From Klebsormidium nitens (lineage: Eukaryota > Streptophyta > Klebsormidiophyceae > Klebsormidiales > Klebsormidiaceae), in the NCBI GenBank assembly GCA_000708835.1, contig DF237612.1:1-46212 (forward strand): 46,212 nt of DNA, in the 5' to 3' direction. The notes beneath the pieces are model-generated. The model did not search any database and was not told the DNA's origin. It saw only the letters and a list, made by a program, of their open reading frames with translations. Both the position numbers and the translations under genes were made by a program. Shown here in pieces: positions 1 to 14,100 of the stretch (within the stretch, counting starts at the first letter, position 1; the number at the start of each line of letters is the position of its first letter).

Positions 1-2133
1 AAGATCCTAGACCGAGACCGGACTCTTATATCTTCGGACTGTTGGCGTTGCCGACCCATTTATTCCGGGCTCGTGTGTGTGTGTTGTATACACGCTTAGG
101 CATCATGCGCAGAAACAATTTCGGGCCGGTTCGGGCTTCATCAAAAAACGTTCTATTCTAGTTACCGAGCAATTACTAACAACAAAGCAGCATGTTTTAG
201 CACAAGAGTATGGCTACAAGCATGCTACCCTATCATGGTGTAAATTACTGGGTATGAAGTCAAACGAATTTAGCAATCAGTGGTCACTGGGACTATGACG
301 CTATGTTATTTAAATCATCTACTGCATATGGTCTTCACTTCTTCTCCGGGTCTTTCGGGGGCGGGCATGGCAGGTTCTGGAGTATCAAGTACAAATAGGT
401 ATCAGATCATGGGTACGACGTCAGTACTGGCCAGTCCAGCCAGCGTGACTACTACTACGGGTATATTTAAACACTCAGAATCTCTATCTGCCATGTGTCA
501 TTGACATATTTGAGGTATTGTGGCACACGCAAGAGAATGAGACTTAGCCAACTCTTGATTGGCAACAACAATTCATTGATCTTGTAGATTCGAGTCGTAT
601 TTTTGGAATATCTTGTAGAGTTTTTGTAGTTCCGAGTTGTTACCAATGCACAATTGATACTGCTGGGCATCATTAGCCTAAAGCATCAAGTTTGAAGCAC
701 GCTTAAACTTCATATGAGTACATGTACAAGCATTGCATCATCAGCACTCGTTCAAGTTGTTTCATTGCATAAGTGTAGCATAAGCTATCAGGCCCCTCAG
801 AAAATTCCGCGTCATGTGGGCTCAAAGTGGCCAGAGTAGTATGGTTCGACAACTAGACGGCTAATCACACCAACTTTGGTCACCTGGTGAACGGGAGGCT
901 CTCCAAGCGCAGCGTACTAAGCGATCAATGCGACAATGATGGGGGCCCAGTCCTCACTGACATGGAACGCTCATGCAAATCTGATTGAAGATAAGGAATG
1001 TGCCTGGCATTTAACCGACTTTGCAGCCCGCCAGCCAATCAGCAACCATAACGTACTTACTTTGAGCATATGAAGCCTCCAAACTCCCGAGGGCCAATCT
1101 TCCGAGGGTCGATCTCCCCTCTACACTGCCGACTAATACCAACATTTGATCACAGCACACAGCCTTCTTCCTTCATGCAAACGAGCAAGTTCGATCAAGT
1201 TTCTACCGTCCGCATACCCAACCTACCACATGCTCGGTTGGAGTACATGTCAAAATGGACAATCAAGCTCGGGACGGTTTTTCAAGCGTTATTGACCAGG
1301 GTCCTAACTCAAACCTTCAGAATCAATCAAATCTTGTTGCTCGATTTTCTGTCTCCCTTTTCTGAGTGTGCTTGCAGTGCCAACACTGTCGCCCGGTCAG
1401 AACTTATCGGGGTTAAGAAGCCAAGCTGAGCAGCAAATGCGAGTTAGACACAACAGGCAAGTGACATGGAGACGCAACGGTTGCGCAGCATGTCCAAGAT
1501 TTGAAAGAGAAATTGCACGTCAGCAACAAAGCAATCTGTAGTAAACACAGGCTGACTTTGGAAGAGCCTGCGACGTTACTCAAAACAGCGCACAGTGAGG
1601 ATAGAAAACTGCGGAGAGGCTCGTCGATGGAGAACCAAGTTGACGAGCCCCTCAAAGGTGAACCGGCTGACTGGACGAGTCCCGCGCACCGGCTCTCAAG
1701 CAGAAGGAAGCAACTTCCGGTTGTTACAGTTAAAGTCTTCGCTTTGAGAACCCAGCTTTTCACGACTGCTCAAATTAAACGGTTGAAGTTAAGGTCGGTC
1801 ATAATAAAGACCATGTAAGTGATTCGGGCATCTACAAGAGGGATGCACCATCCAGATTCAAAGGGGCCGAATCCCCTCGAAACCCAAACCCACTTCCTTA
1901 ACCAAATGTCTGCAAACAGCAGTTCCCTTTGCGTGTATCAAGTCCTCCAAAACCGAGAAGCCGCCTCAGGCCAAAACACAGCAGATCATTAGCACTCGTT
2001 CCTTCTCCACTCAAAGACCGTTTCCCGCTCCATACATCTTCGCACAGCGTCTTTCAGGACCGCCAAGAGAAGAAGCATCTCTGTGGCGTGGAAGGAAGCG
2101 CAAACTGAGCACTTATTCTGCTACCGGGCAGGC
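1..2133. other. Flank downstream of PRP40, no gene recognised
   Basis: The stretch contains only short open frames, the longest about 119 codons, and none has a recognisable domain, splice structure or codon pattern. The part nearest 2133 should hold the 3' UTR of the minus-strand PRP40 gene. No convincing minus-strand polyadenylation signal was identified by eye. Confidence 0.5.
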
Positions 2134-5100
2134 CTATCGAATCTCGCCATCCTCGCTGTCCAGTTCGCCATCCTCCCGGTTCTTCTCCCCGCCCTCCGCA
2201 CGGCCCCCGCCCGCGTCCCCGTGCCGCGACCGGTGCCACTTGTGACGCCCCTCGCCCTCCGACTCGCTCCCGTGGCCGTGCTGAAAACACAAAACCAATA
2301 TCGTATCAAAACAAACCTATGATAAGAAAGATCAGACTTTGTAACGATGATCAAAGGTCGTTAAACGCAACGTGCGAGCTTGAAAGTACAGCTCGTATTT
2401 AGAATTACCGGATCAGAAAAGAGCCGCTAGCTAGCGTTCTCCATGCACGCATTTCTTGCGGAAGAAGGTTAGCAGCCATCCGACAGCGACATTTCGTTCT
2501 ACCCAGCACGTTCGAGGCGGGCCAACACAACTCTGAGCACGATCACTTCGGTTAAAGAGTGCGTCTCTGTCGGCCGGCAGCCGGGATGTTAGTTTCGGCG
2601 TATTTCCAGCGCTCCTCAGACGAGAAAATAACAAACAAACGCAAGAAAAGACCGGCATTCGCCCCGTCCACATCATGTTCGCAATACAAGCCCGTGCGGA
2701 CGGCACAACATAAGAACAAGAGACAGGAGCCCAGAAGTTATGATCCAGGCGCCCTGCTATCGGCCATGACTCCCGCTCCTTGCATTAATACCTAGGATAA
2801 GTCGGCAAACGACGACCGCAATAAGACACGCAGATATCCACACTCACCTTCTTGGCGCTCTTCTCCTTCTTCTCGTCGCGGCTCTTGTGCCGGTGCTTCC
2901 GCTCCTTCTCCCCCCCCTCCTCCGGTTCTCCGCTCGCGCTCCGATGCCGCTTCCGGTGCCGCCTTTCCCGGCGCCGCTCCTCCGACTCGTGTTCCTTTTC
3001 GGGGGCGTCCGCGTCCTCCATCTTGTAGTCTTCCTCCGGAGGGGGGGGGACGTCGCGCTCCTTTTCGCGTCCCCGGTGCTCCTTCTCGCGGCCGCTGCGG
3101 CCCTTGTCGCGCTTGCGCTCGCGGTCCTTGTCCTTGTCTTTCTCGTGGTCTCGCTTGTGGGACTGCAGGGGAGAAAGCTTGTGTGAAGGCCTGAACATCT
3201 AGCGACATCAGGGAAGTCTTATGTTTTGTTTCTTATGTTTTGTTTCACGTCTCTTGTTAGTGAATGGAGGTGGTGCTTGAGACCGGGCGTATTTTACAGT
3301 AGCGTATTTTACACAGGAAAGCACGCAGGTAGGAGCTTGTGTGTTGTCGTGATCGTCCAGGGACCCTCAAAAACAGTTTGCAAGCGCTTTCAGGGCGTTA
3401 GGTCTTCCTAGCAGAGCTTCGAAGCGTCCGTGCATGACCATATTCCCAGATTAAAGGAAGGGAGATATAAGAAGTTTGGCGCACGAGACAGCGAACAATG
3501 TCCTTCTATGCCATCACTCTGAAAGCTCGACTCGAGCAACGCAGTCAAGCGTCTTAGCAGGGTGTCGCTCCTCATTCTTCTCTTTTGAGATAAGAAGAGA
3601 GCCACGGACACAACTTACAACCATGACCCCTCAGCATCTGCCCCAAAGCTGCTCACAGCTAAAATCTCAGTCCTCACCTTGTCCTTGTCCTTATCCTTGT
3701 CGTCCTTCTCGCGGTGGCGCTTCTCCTTCTCCTCCGCCTTCGCCTTCTGGCGGGCCAAATACTCCTCAAAGATGCGGACGCGGTCCGGCTCCTCAATGAG
3801 CCTGCCGAAAACAGCACCCCGTGTCAGATATCACTGGAACGTTTTCAAGTCTCGGCCAACATAGTAGAAAGCGAGGCAACTGAATTTCGTATCTAAAGCA
3901 GCTTCTCAGATGCGCCAAAAGAGGTCCTTGACCCACAATTTGCAGCTACGATGGCTTATGCATCAAATGGCTTATGCATCGTTGAGTCCTGCTGACTACA
4001 AGGTAACCCCAATCTCGTGCCCCAACTCCTTATTTCGCGGAGGCTCGTTCCGAAGTCAGCCAACGTGCATGCGACAATCCTCTGCACTTTATCGTTCGAG
4101 CAGCATTTCTCGCATCCTGGCAGGACGCCAGCTTTTACGACATGATTGGGGTGGAGGAAGGAATAACGGCGGCTCACGCACTTGTACGCAGGGTCTTTCT
4201 CGACCAGCGGCTTCAACTCGGCCCACGTAGAGTCGACATACACGGCCTGCACGTGCCAAAAAGAGCACGGATTTGACACGTGGCAAGAAAGCGGACACAC
4301 GTTTGACACGTGGCAACAGATTGGGTCCATTGAGAGGAGTTTGGCAGCAACTCATTCAGCACCTCTACTTCCTCCGACGTTTCGATGCTCATTTAGGATC
4401 GGACGGTCTATTGAGGCGGCAACTTGTCGTGGACCTTTGTAGGAAAAGGATGCAAGGGCTTTTCGATTTCAAGAACCTATTTCACTTCCGATTTCCAGGA
4501 AATTTCCCGTGGCCGAACAGACTGACCCTCCGGCTTTGCATATCGGGCCCAACTACACTGAAAGGCAGACTTCCGCTCTTTAGCTAATCTGCAAGACTGA
4601 TCCTCTACTTTTTGGACCGTGCAGATAAAACGAAGGGGTCCAATTTGTGTTGAGCACTGCCATCCGCTTCACGCTCCCTGATCGAAGCGCAGTCACCATT
4701 TTTTGACCTACAATTTTTTGTGAACCCCAAGATGCGCGAGAACGAGCAAGTGAAGATGAACGTGCTGCGGCACTCACTCTGGTGGCACGCAGGGCCTCGA
4801 CAAAGTCCTCGTCGAGGCGCTTCCTCTTCTTGACCTCTTTCTCCTCCTTTTCCTTGGCGCGCTCCAGCAGATCCTTGAAGATCAACTGCGCGGAATGAAG
4901 CAAAACAATCAGCTGTCAGCGCAAGCGCTTTGGAACAAGATGCGACCGAATCACCAGAAATGCGGAACAGAGCGGCATTAACCATGCACACAAAATACAA
5001 GCAGGAGCAGTCGAGCACAACACGAGAAAAAGCAGATGAAGCATGGGTGACAGAGCATCGCTTGTCAGACTGGAATTCAAACATGCAGAATGCAAGATAT

Positions 5101-8100
5101 GCGGCGTTCTTGCACTAAATGAAAAAGGACTCGCATCACTGGTGACTTGAAGAACGGTTTCGGAAGAAAGTTTCTAAGAAAGAGTAGCCTGTCTGCTGGC
5201 CCTTCCACCCCTGGGTAGTGGTCGTGATGTCAGCAGGGGCGCAGGATGACGCGGGGGGCGTACCTTAAGGTTCGTTTCTGAGATGGCCGCCAAGTCACCT
5301 GCTTGCGCCACCGCAGCCTGGAAGTCGCCGAACTCGGTGGCCGACGTTATTTTCAGCGCCACCGCCCCCTCCTTGAGCGCGTCCTTCACCTTGGCCTTCT
5401 CGTCCCGCAGCTGCAAACGCACGTCCGTGATTAGGGTTTTGATCTCTGATCTAAACGAAGTTTTCTAAGTTGGATTCAGTGCCTGTTAATAAAGAACGAT
5501 AAGACTTACGTCCCATACTTCAAACACCTGTCGATTTTTCTCATTTAAACGTTCCGTTCCCACCCCCATCGCACTATCACCAGCACAAAGGGCTCTGACG
5601 GGCGAAGTCGCCCTTCATATGAGAGCGTTCTTGACCTTGGCCTTGTCGTCACATAGCTGCTAAGATATTTCAAATCAGCGCAGTCAAAGTGTCGGTTTCC
5701 ATGCTGCAAGAGGCTTTCAATCGGGCACGTAGCTTGGTCACATCACGTCTTCCGACCCTTTCCTCGTGTGAACGAACGGAAGAGGTGTGCGCAAGTTTGC
5801 TTTACCTCGAACTGCCTTCGGAACTGCAAAGAAGTATCCATGACCACCAAGGCCGCTTCCGAAACCAGCACAGCTTCAAAGTGCGCAAGAAGACATTCTG
5901 AAAGCAAGAAACGAGGACAGGAAACCAGAACCGCCTGCCGGAAATCAAAGGCAAGCTCGGAGGCAGCGCACCTGGGTCGTAAGCTCTTCGATCAGATCCT
6001 CGAAGAGCTCCTTCGGCGTCGATCCTCCTGCGTTCCCCGCAACTGCTGCATAGGCGGGGGCCTCCTTGACCTGAAATCAAACAAGAAACGCCTTGGTCAG
6101 AAAGACGGTCCTAGAAACGTTTCGGGTTACACTACAGATCGGATCCTTGCCATTGCTTGCTCACACTGCAGAAGAGAGGTTCGCCAGATTATAGAAGGAC
6201 AGTAATTGGAAGGGTCCTTGGGCAGATCAATCTCAGTTTGCAAGTAAAGAGAACAACGAACATGGAAATTATGCTTCACGGCAAAGCTGCGCTTTCTAGG
6301 GGACTGATGTCTGTCGGTATAAGCTGGCAATGTCCAAGTGGCGCAGAGCCTTGGCTTTCCAGGTGGTCTCTCTACACAACCTTCGTAAGAGGCAGCTGGC
6401 CACCTTAGAATGGTCAGGACAGTAAGCTGGCAATCAGAGACGTAATCTGATTCCGGAAACTAAGCTGGCAGTCCTCCAAGTATGCTTGTGCTTTGCCTTG
6501 TGCAGGTCATTCCCACTTCATCTTTGCAGACAGCATTCGGCTGGCTCCATTGATAGATATAGATTCTCACAAAGACGACATGCTTGAACAAGAAACGCGC
6601 AGACACTACAGATTTGCCAATCACAGGCGACTTGCGGAGCCCTTAAACTCTTACCTTCTCGAGATAGTCCTTCCACTTGGTCTTGGCCGACAGCTCCCCT
6701 GCTGCCTTATGCTCGTTCATCAGGTCCCGGAACGCGTCCCGGTTCTTGCGCTCCTGGCGCCTCTTTTTCTCCTTCTCTAGTTGCTTCACCTCCTCCTCCT
6801 TCTTCTCCAGGTCCCGGATGTACTCCTGCAGAGAAAAAGCCACGCTTGAGAACGCCTGGCCGTCACTTGGCAATACGAATCTTGCAGTGCGTCAGTTGAC
6901 TGTCTTCGCTTTGTCTCCAGTGCACTTGTTGCTAGAGACAACGCGCTTCGCCGTGTATTCAGCACGGCGGAATGACTGACAGTCGACCCTGTTGCCGACG
7001 ACCTCGCATTGCAGAGACGGGCTACTCGGGTCAATCGAACAACAAAATGTGAAGCATATGCAGGGAACGGCCTCCCGGTTACTGAGCACCTCGGAAGAAC
7101 CTAGACTCGGAACCCTAATACTTCGAACTCAAAACCCTCTGCTATGCGTCCAACTAGAGAAGCAACCAGAACTCACCGTGAAGACGTCCATCTTGTCGAC
7201 CCGCTCCAGCTTAGTTGCGCTCTCGTCCTCCTCAAGCTTGTCAGCCACCTTCCTCCACGGCGTGGTAGACTGCAAAGGGGTGAGGCGTTAGCGCAACGTG
7301 ATCTCATTGTTCCAAAACCAGGGTTTTCTAGGTCTTCATGATTGACTCCGCTGCCGACTCGGACACCAATAATCTGTTCGAGCTCGATGCGAACGGCCTG
7401 TCCACTTGCTGAGGGAAAGATCGCATTGTAAAACGCTACTTGAGTTTCGTGCTATTTCTGTCAGAAAGGAAAGCCAAGACCAGCTTTTGTAAACAACGAC
7501 GCCATCTCAGATGCTACAATATCAATGATAAAAGACCACGTTGATGAAGTGGCACGTCCTGACAAAGACCCGGCAAGCGTCTATGTGGCTATACCTTACT
7601 CGGTGTCTTGCTTCGTCGTTCTATTCGCTTCCTGTCTGGTAGGACAATCCTACCTTGATGAAGTCGCACGTCTCAAGGAAGGCCCGGAATGCGTCCATGT
7701 GCTTCTTGCGCTCGCGCTTCTTCTCCTCTTTCTCCTTCTTCTCCAGGTCCAACAGATAATCCTCGAACATGTCTTCCCGCTCGCGATCATCCTCGAGGGC
7801 CTTGAACCGCGGGTCGTTCTCGAACATCACCACCGCTTTGCTGCGGGGGGGGAGAAACAAGGGAACGCTTGGGGGGGTGTCCTGGACATTTCTCGGGAAC
7901 GAGTCTGAGCGGACCGTTCAACATCACAACCGCCTTGCTGCGGGAGCGCAGGACAAGGGTAAGTCTGGGGGTAGTATCTCGATTCTTTTCCAGAACCAGA
8001 CTGAGCGGTTTCACCATGGTCTTGCTGACCGGCAAAGGTGATACAGGGGAACTTTAGAAGGAGGGCCGGAACTACCTCCTTCAATCACGTACAATGAGGT

Positions 8101-11100
8101 AAGCGAAAGGGGACAATCTGAAAGCCTGAATCTTGCCCACTTGTATCGCCTTAGTGAGCACCTGGGGTCTTCCTCCCATCACAGAAGCTGATCCTTCTGA
8201 GAAGCCCAGGAGTTCTTCCTCGAGGTTAGACAAGCTAGCTTTCGGTCTAACAGCAATTGGGGGCTTTCCCACCGACGCATCACGAGAATCTAGAGTACTT
8301 ATGAAGCCCAGGTTATGAAGGAACAATTCGCCCAAGACGGGTTGGGTTATCAAGGAGCTTCAAAGTCGGCACGGGTGCGGAGCAGGAAACTGTTTCAATT
8401 TAGGATTTCGTGTGAAGCATCGTTCTTGTAAGAGACTACAAATGTCGTCCAGGTAAATGGTTCGATACAGACATTTCAGGTTAAGCATCGTTCTTTATAG
8501 GATTTAAGAACATAATCCACTATTCTAATAAGCTATCCTCACCTCCAGCGCGTGGTGGCGGTGAGGAGCGTGGACGTCTGCAGCATGGTGAGAAAGTCCT
8601 CGCGCGCCTTCTTCTGCCGCAGCCGCTGCTCCTCCTTCTCCGCCTTCTTCTTCTGCGTCTGGTACTGCGCACACAAAGAAACAGCGAAATAAGAAGCTGG
8701 CAAGCATCAAACTAAATGACGGTCAGCTGCTCCTCCTTCTCCGCCTTTTTCTTCTGCGTCTGGTACTGCGCAAACAAAGCGGAATTTCGTGAGATTGTAA
8801 ATGATACGCAACAAAAGAGTGATCGAGCCTGCCCGTCATAGCAAAAAAACCGTATTTGGTGTGCTTTCTCCGCCTTCTTCTTCTGGGTCTGATACTGCGC
8901 ACACGAGAAGGGGCCAGCGTCGGAGCGTTAAAAACATTGCGACAAAGCAGGTGGCCAAATAAATGAGCATTCGCCTGTAAGTTCTGCCGGTCTCTCCGCC
9001 GTGTTCTTCTGGTACTTAGGACACGACAAAAGCGAAGATGATACCTAGCAGAGCAACAGAGTACGTCTTTGTTCACGGATCAGCGGATTGGCGGATCGGT
9101 CACTCCTCCTCCTCTTCTTTCTTCACCTGCGTGTGGCACTTGATGTGGAGCGAAGTGAGATTCTGGAGAGATCCTTTGCAACATAATATGCCTTCGAAGG
9201 CAACAGTGAAGACAAGTAATCAGCCCCAAAAAACTTGAGTAGCACTTCGACTTTATGAACAACTTGTGACTCATCGCAAGATGGAAAAGCAAGAAGCTGG
9301 GTGTGGGCCACGTTGAACTGCGCTGCCACGTGTGACTGTTGAATAAGTGCCATACTAGTTGAGCGCCCTTTCTCAAGTGAGAACAGGAAGAACCTTCTCC
9401 AGGTCATCAGAACAGCACACCGACCCCACACGTCCGACTACAGAACCGAGCAGGGAACTGTGAGCTTTCAAAGAAGGAAATCCCACTCCGGAGTTCAGCT
9501 CGGCAACATCCAAGTCCCTCTTTTTTTGGGAGCACGCTTGCAAATCGTTCAAAGATTGAAAGAACTGCGCTTTTCGAGTTACCTCGTTGAAGGCCTGCTT
9601 CTTCTCGCCGAGCGTCTTGAGTGCCACGTAGCGCTTGTCAGTGATGATCTTCTTCATCGCCTGCTCCCACGTCCAGTCCAGCCCGATCTTCTGCGACTCC
9701 AGCATCTCCTTGAACGCATTCTTGGCGTCCTGCACGGGAAAGGACGTGCATTTATAAATTCAAATTCAGAGAGTTTATTCAATGTCGAAAGCTTTATTGC
9801 AGTTGCAAGCCTTGAAATTTGCTTTCGCTTGTAGAAGCTTCCGAGTTGGCAAGGATTCAAAATCTCAAAGCCAAGCAAACAAACTTCGGCTGTATAAGGA
9901 GGCGGACACTGCTATCAACGTAGATAGCAGGCAGTTATATCCGAAGCTTTTTACATTTGCGCTGGGGCGGTGTAAGATGCTGGAACATTTACCCCTGCTG
10001 AGCTGCTGCTACGAGCGACACTTGCAAACGACTACTGGAGCTCAACCGTACAACCTGTTCTTCAGCTCAGGACACACCAAGCCGGACTTTGCTACGTTTT
10101 CTACAACAGCCAGCAACACGAAGGAGGTGAATATTTGCAGGAGCGATCAAAACGTTACCTGCTTGTTAGCGAACACCAGAGGCTCGTTCTTGAGGGTCGG
10201 CTTGACCTCCTCTGCGGGGGTAGTGTTGATCTTCCCCACAACGGGCTGCGCCTTCTTCGCTTCCTGCCAGAGGAATGGGAGATGGGGAATCAGCAACAAT
10301 AAACCTTTTTGTACCAGAATCAAAAGGAGAGTGCGTTTAACCGCCAGGAAACCGTGCACACATGCACCTTGTAACGAGTGCGCTGCTCATCCAACACGAA
10401 ACACGTTCTCCGAGCAACATTACTCTTTCGGCAGCCAGAAACGGGTGCTTATGAGCCAGGTCAAAAGCCGCCACTTGTCAACCGGCTCATCTTTTGCTCA
10501 GATGTGGCCAACGCGTACACAAGGAAACCGCAGAGGGTATACATTCAAAGACCCGCGGCCTTCGGCCCCCGCTAGCAAACTTTGCGACCCGTTCTGCATC
10601 TTCATCCGCAGATGCCCTTGACCTGCGTCTCAACGTGCAGATCGACCTTACGAACAACCTGCAGTTCGGTCTGCGTCTTAATCCGCAAAGAGACCACAAC
10701 CTGCTTCTCAACGTGCAAATCGACCAGCCTCGCTCACCTTCAGATTCTCAGCGGAGGCGCGCCCATTGACCGACACGCCATTCCCGGCCTGCTCGGGCGT
10801 CGGGAGCATCGGCGCGGGAGACAGCGCGGCCGGCGAAGCGCCAGTGAGCGGGGTCACAGGAGACGGGACGTAAGGCGCCATGGCGGGAGAAGGGGACATG
10901 GCCGGGGGAGGTCGGAAGGCAAGGGACGCACCGGGACCTGAGAGGGGTAAACTCGTGTCTGAGCCAACGGCACTCGAAGATATCATGGTGTGAAGACAGG
11001 GTGAGATTGACAAGGCGGAACTGAGAAGGCGTGATATAAAAAACATGCCACTTGAAAAGGGTGGCTTGACTCCTGCAAGTGCTCTACTTACGTATCAACA

Positions 11101-14100
11101 ACCGTACGACTGCAAAACCATGGGTAATGCAAACAACCTCTGGGACTACAAACAATCTCTACGACTGCAAACAAAGACTACGACTGCAAACAAACTTTCA
11201 GGACTGCAAAGAAGCTTTAGAACCGCAAGCGAAATTTGAACCGCAAGCAAAAACCGAGTCCGCAAACAAAGCCAAGTCCCTCACCCGCCCCCAGGGGCGG
11301 TCCTCCCACCGCCGCCGCCTGCGCTTCTTTCGCTGCCTTCAGGTCCTCCGGCAGGGTCCACGTGGACAATTTCGTGATCTTGTTGAAGTAATACGTGCGC
11401 CCGTCGGGGTTGGTGTGCTCCTTCCAGATGTTGAACGGGTTCTTGAGCTCCTCGGGCGTCATCATTTCGAACGGCTTCTCCCACACGGACTGCTTCGTCA
11501 CCTTGTTGAAGTAGTAGGTGCGCCCGTTGGGCGACTTATGCTCGGTCCAGAGGGCCGCGCCGGCGGGGGCCATGCCGGCAGGAGGGGCGCCGGAGGGCTA
11601 CAGGAGTGCACAAACGACGTAAGCATAGCTTGCATAGTCCCGTGATTGATTCATGGAGCTGGACGAGGGCGCGGGGGAGGGCTGTAGTAGTGCATATTGA
11701 AGTGAGGATTCAGTGGACAATCCGATCCAATCAAGTTTATGACTGGTGGAGTCCAAGAGATTTGGCAAAGGTCTAGGCAGATATGCTCAATGAGCAGCAG
11801 CGGGAGAAACGTTCGAAGTGGCGGTATTGTCAGGAATGACATCGAAACCACCGACCGGGGTCGAACAGGTGCGCCAGACAAGGGCTCGAGTAAAGAAGCA
11901 CAATCAAACTTCTCAGCCAGGTGCAATCATGGTTCATAAAGTGCGCTTCTTTGGAAGGACGTTTCTGCGGAGGCCAGCATAACGGCCCAAAGGTGTTCTT
12001 TGTAAGGCAACATCCGGCAAGCCAACCTACGCAAGGTCTCCTAAATGAGGTTCCAGAAAGTATGGCTTTGCCAAAATGTACGAATAACAAGATGCTCGTA
12101 CACAACAACTCCGGCAGGGAACTCACCGGCGCACCGGCTGTTGGCGAGAACGACCCGGGAGGGGCCCCTGGGGAGCCCCCGAGGAAAGGCGGCCTCGCTC
12201 CCTGAGGGAAGCCCGGTTGGCCGCCCGGGGGAGCGCCGCCTGGGGGTCCAAAACCCGGTCGAGGAGGGAACTGCCAGGATATGAATCGGAGATTAAGTCA
12301 TTGGGAAATCTGTGTCAGTCCCAAGTCCCCGAAGGCAGTTGACATCAGTCGGACCCTTCTCTTAGAACATGCGGCATCTCAATATATTTACCGGATCAGA
12401 CGTAATTGTTGTTGAAAGATCCCAGATCATATCAAGATCCGCTAGGTTTCAGCAATTGCATTTCTTCGGGAGTTGCTAGAGGAGTCAACTCTGCTGCTAA
12501 GGGAGTCATATCGCAACCAAATTTTGCTGCGACGGTTCGTACATAAAAAGCACCTGAAAGGTCCCTGGCGGGGGAGTCCCTCCAGGCCTGGGAAGAGGGG
12601 CAAGAGAGGGGGGCGCTGCAAACCCCGATGGCCCAGGGGGCGCCTGGCAGGAAAAAGCCCGAAACAGATACGCTTTTGAACAGGCACGGTTTTGTACCTT
12701 TGTCAAATTCCACAGACTGGACAAAACGACCCACTTATGAAACCCTCTTTTTATCACACAATCTTGCGGGAGGGTTCGATTTTCAGAGCCACCGGAACCC
12801 CGTCGTTGTCAAAGATGGGCCTGTGCACAACACTGCTCTGTTTGTCAATCCTGGCGCACAAACTCTCAGTAGTATGTCATGTGGACACCGACGACTCATC
12901 CATCGTTGGGACAGCACGGAAGGACTCAGGAAAAGGGGCGACAAGTCGGGTATGACGAAAAGCCCAACAAAATAACGAAACTTTCAAGAACGGTTCCGAA
13001 ACTCACCCCAGTTGGCGGAGGTCCAAGTTGTCCCGGTGCTCCATACCCTCCTGGCGCAACAGGAGGCCGAGCTCCTGGGGGATACTGGGCCTGCCCGGGG
13101 GGGCCGGTTTGGCCTGGCGGCCTGGCTGGAGGGGCCCCCGGATACGACGCACCGCCGGGATACCCGCCACCACCAGGAGCTGCGGAAGAGGGCGAAGAAT
13201 TCCGGATCAAGCTGTGGCGACATAACTTGCTTGAAAAAGGGCAGCGACTCCTTACTTCAAACAGGAGAGACGGCGCACCGGTGCTTTGATGCTTCCAACC
13301 GGGTAATCTGGTTGAACCCTCTTCACAGGGAATTCGGGTTCGGTCATATGCAGGGTCAAGAAGTTGCAGCACGACTTTGCGATGCAATAGGTTTGTAACT
13401 CCTGAGGTTTGACAGCATGCTGCATTCTCAGCGATGAAGCGTCCCACTGGATACTTTGTTCGAAATATACTGAACCTTGTGATGTAAGGGCCCTGCCAAG
13501 ATGCCACTGAGAAGCTAGTGCTAGCACTGGTAAACATTGAGAAACTGCAACCTCCGTCCTGTGACCTTGGACTTTATAGGCGAGCAAAGCAAGGCGCTTT
13601 GAATTTTCCGGATGCAGAACAAGGGAGACATACCGCCGCTGAAGCCCGTCGGCGGTGCTCCGAGTGGCCGCTGGAACTGACCCTGCAAAGGTGCAATGGA
13701 TGTTTGATGCCTTGGAGAAATGAATCACAATGTCAATGTCGGATGGTTCGTCTGGGCAGTCTTCAAAGGCTAAGGGACGTCGACGGCTGCTCAACCGCGA
13801 CGGCTGCTCGACCTCTTGCTCAAAGGCGAGCAGCAACGTACTGCTCCTCCCCAGTGTGGCCCAGTTCCACCAAGAAGCTTTTGCTGCTCAAGGAATCCCA
13901 ATCACTCAAACCATGTAAGGAGATGGTGCGGAAGCCCGCGGTATATAGAGCAATTGGAGATGAGCGCACAAACTTGACAAACTCAAGGAGGAACCTTACG
14001 TTGCTTGCGAGAAGCCTGGCTGCGAGACCTATCTTTCGTTTAAGGACTTGGATCAAGCTGGCGCCAAAACCCCAATACTCCTACCGTGCCTAAATCCAAT

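Noticed and set aside
1413-1818. Overlapping frames on both strands of about 105-116 codons
   Set aside because: They overlap each other antisense, have no domain, and lack splice or codon support.
2792-3208. Alternative Pro/Arg-rich and Leu-rich frames over PRP40 exon 20
   Set aside because: They are out-of-frame readings of the Lys/Glu/Arg codon repeats of the PRP40 tail, whose phase is fixed by both splice sites.
9782-10621. Plus-strand open frame of 279 codons
   Set aside because: It runs through PRP40 introns 8-9 and antisense to exon 9, without recognisable domains.
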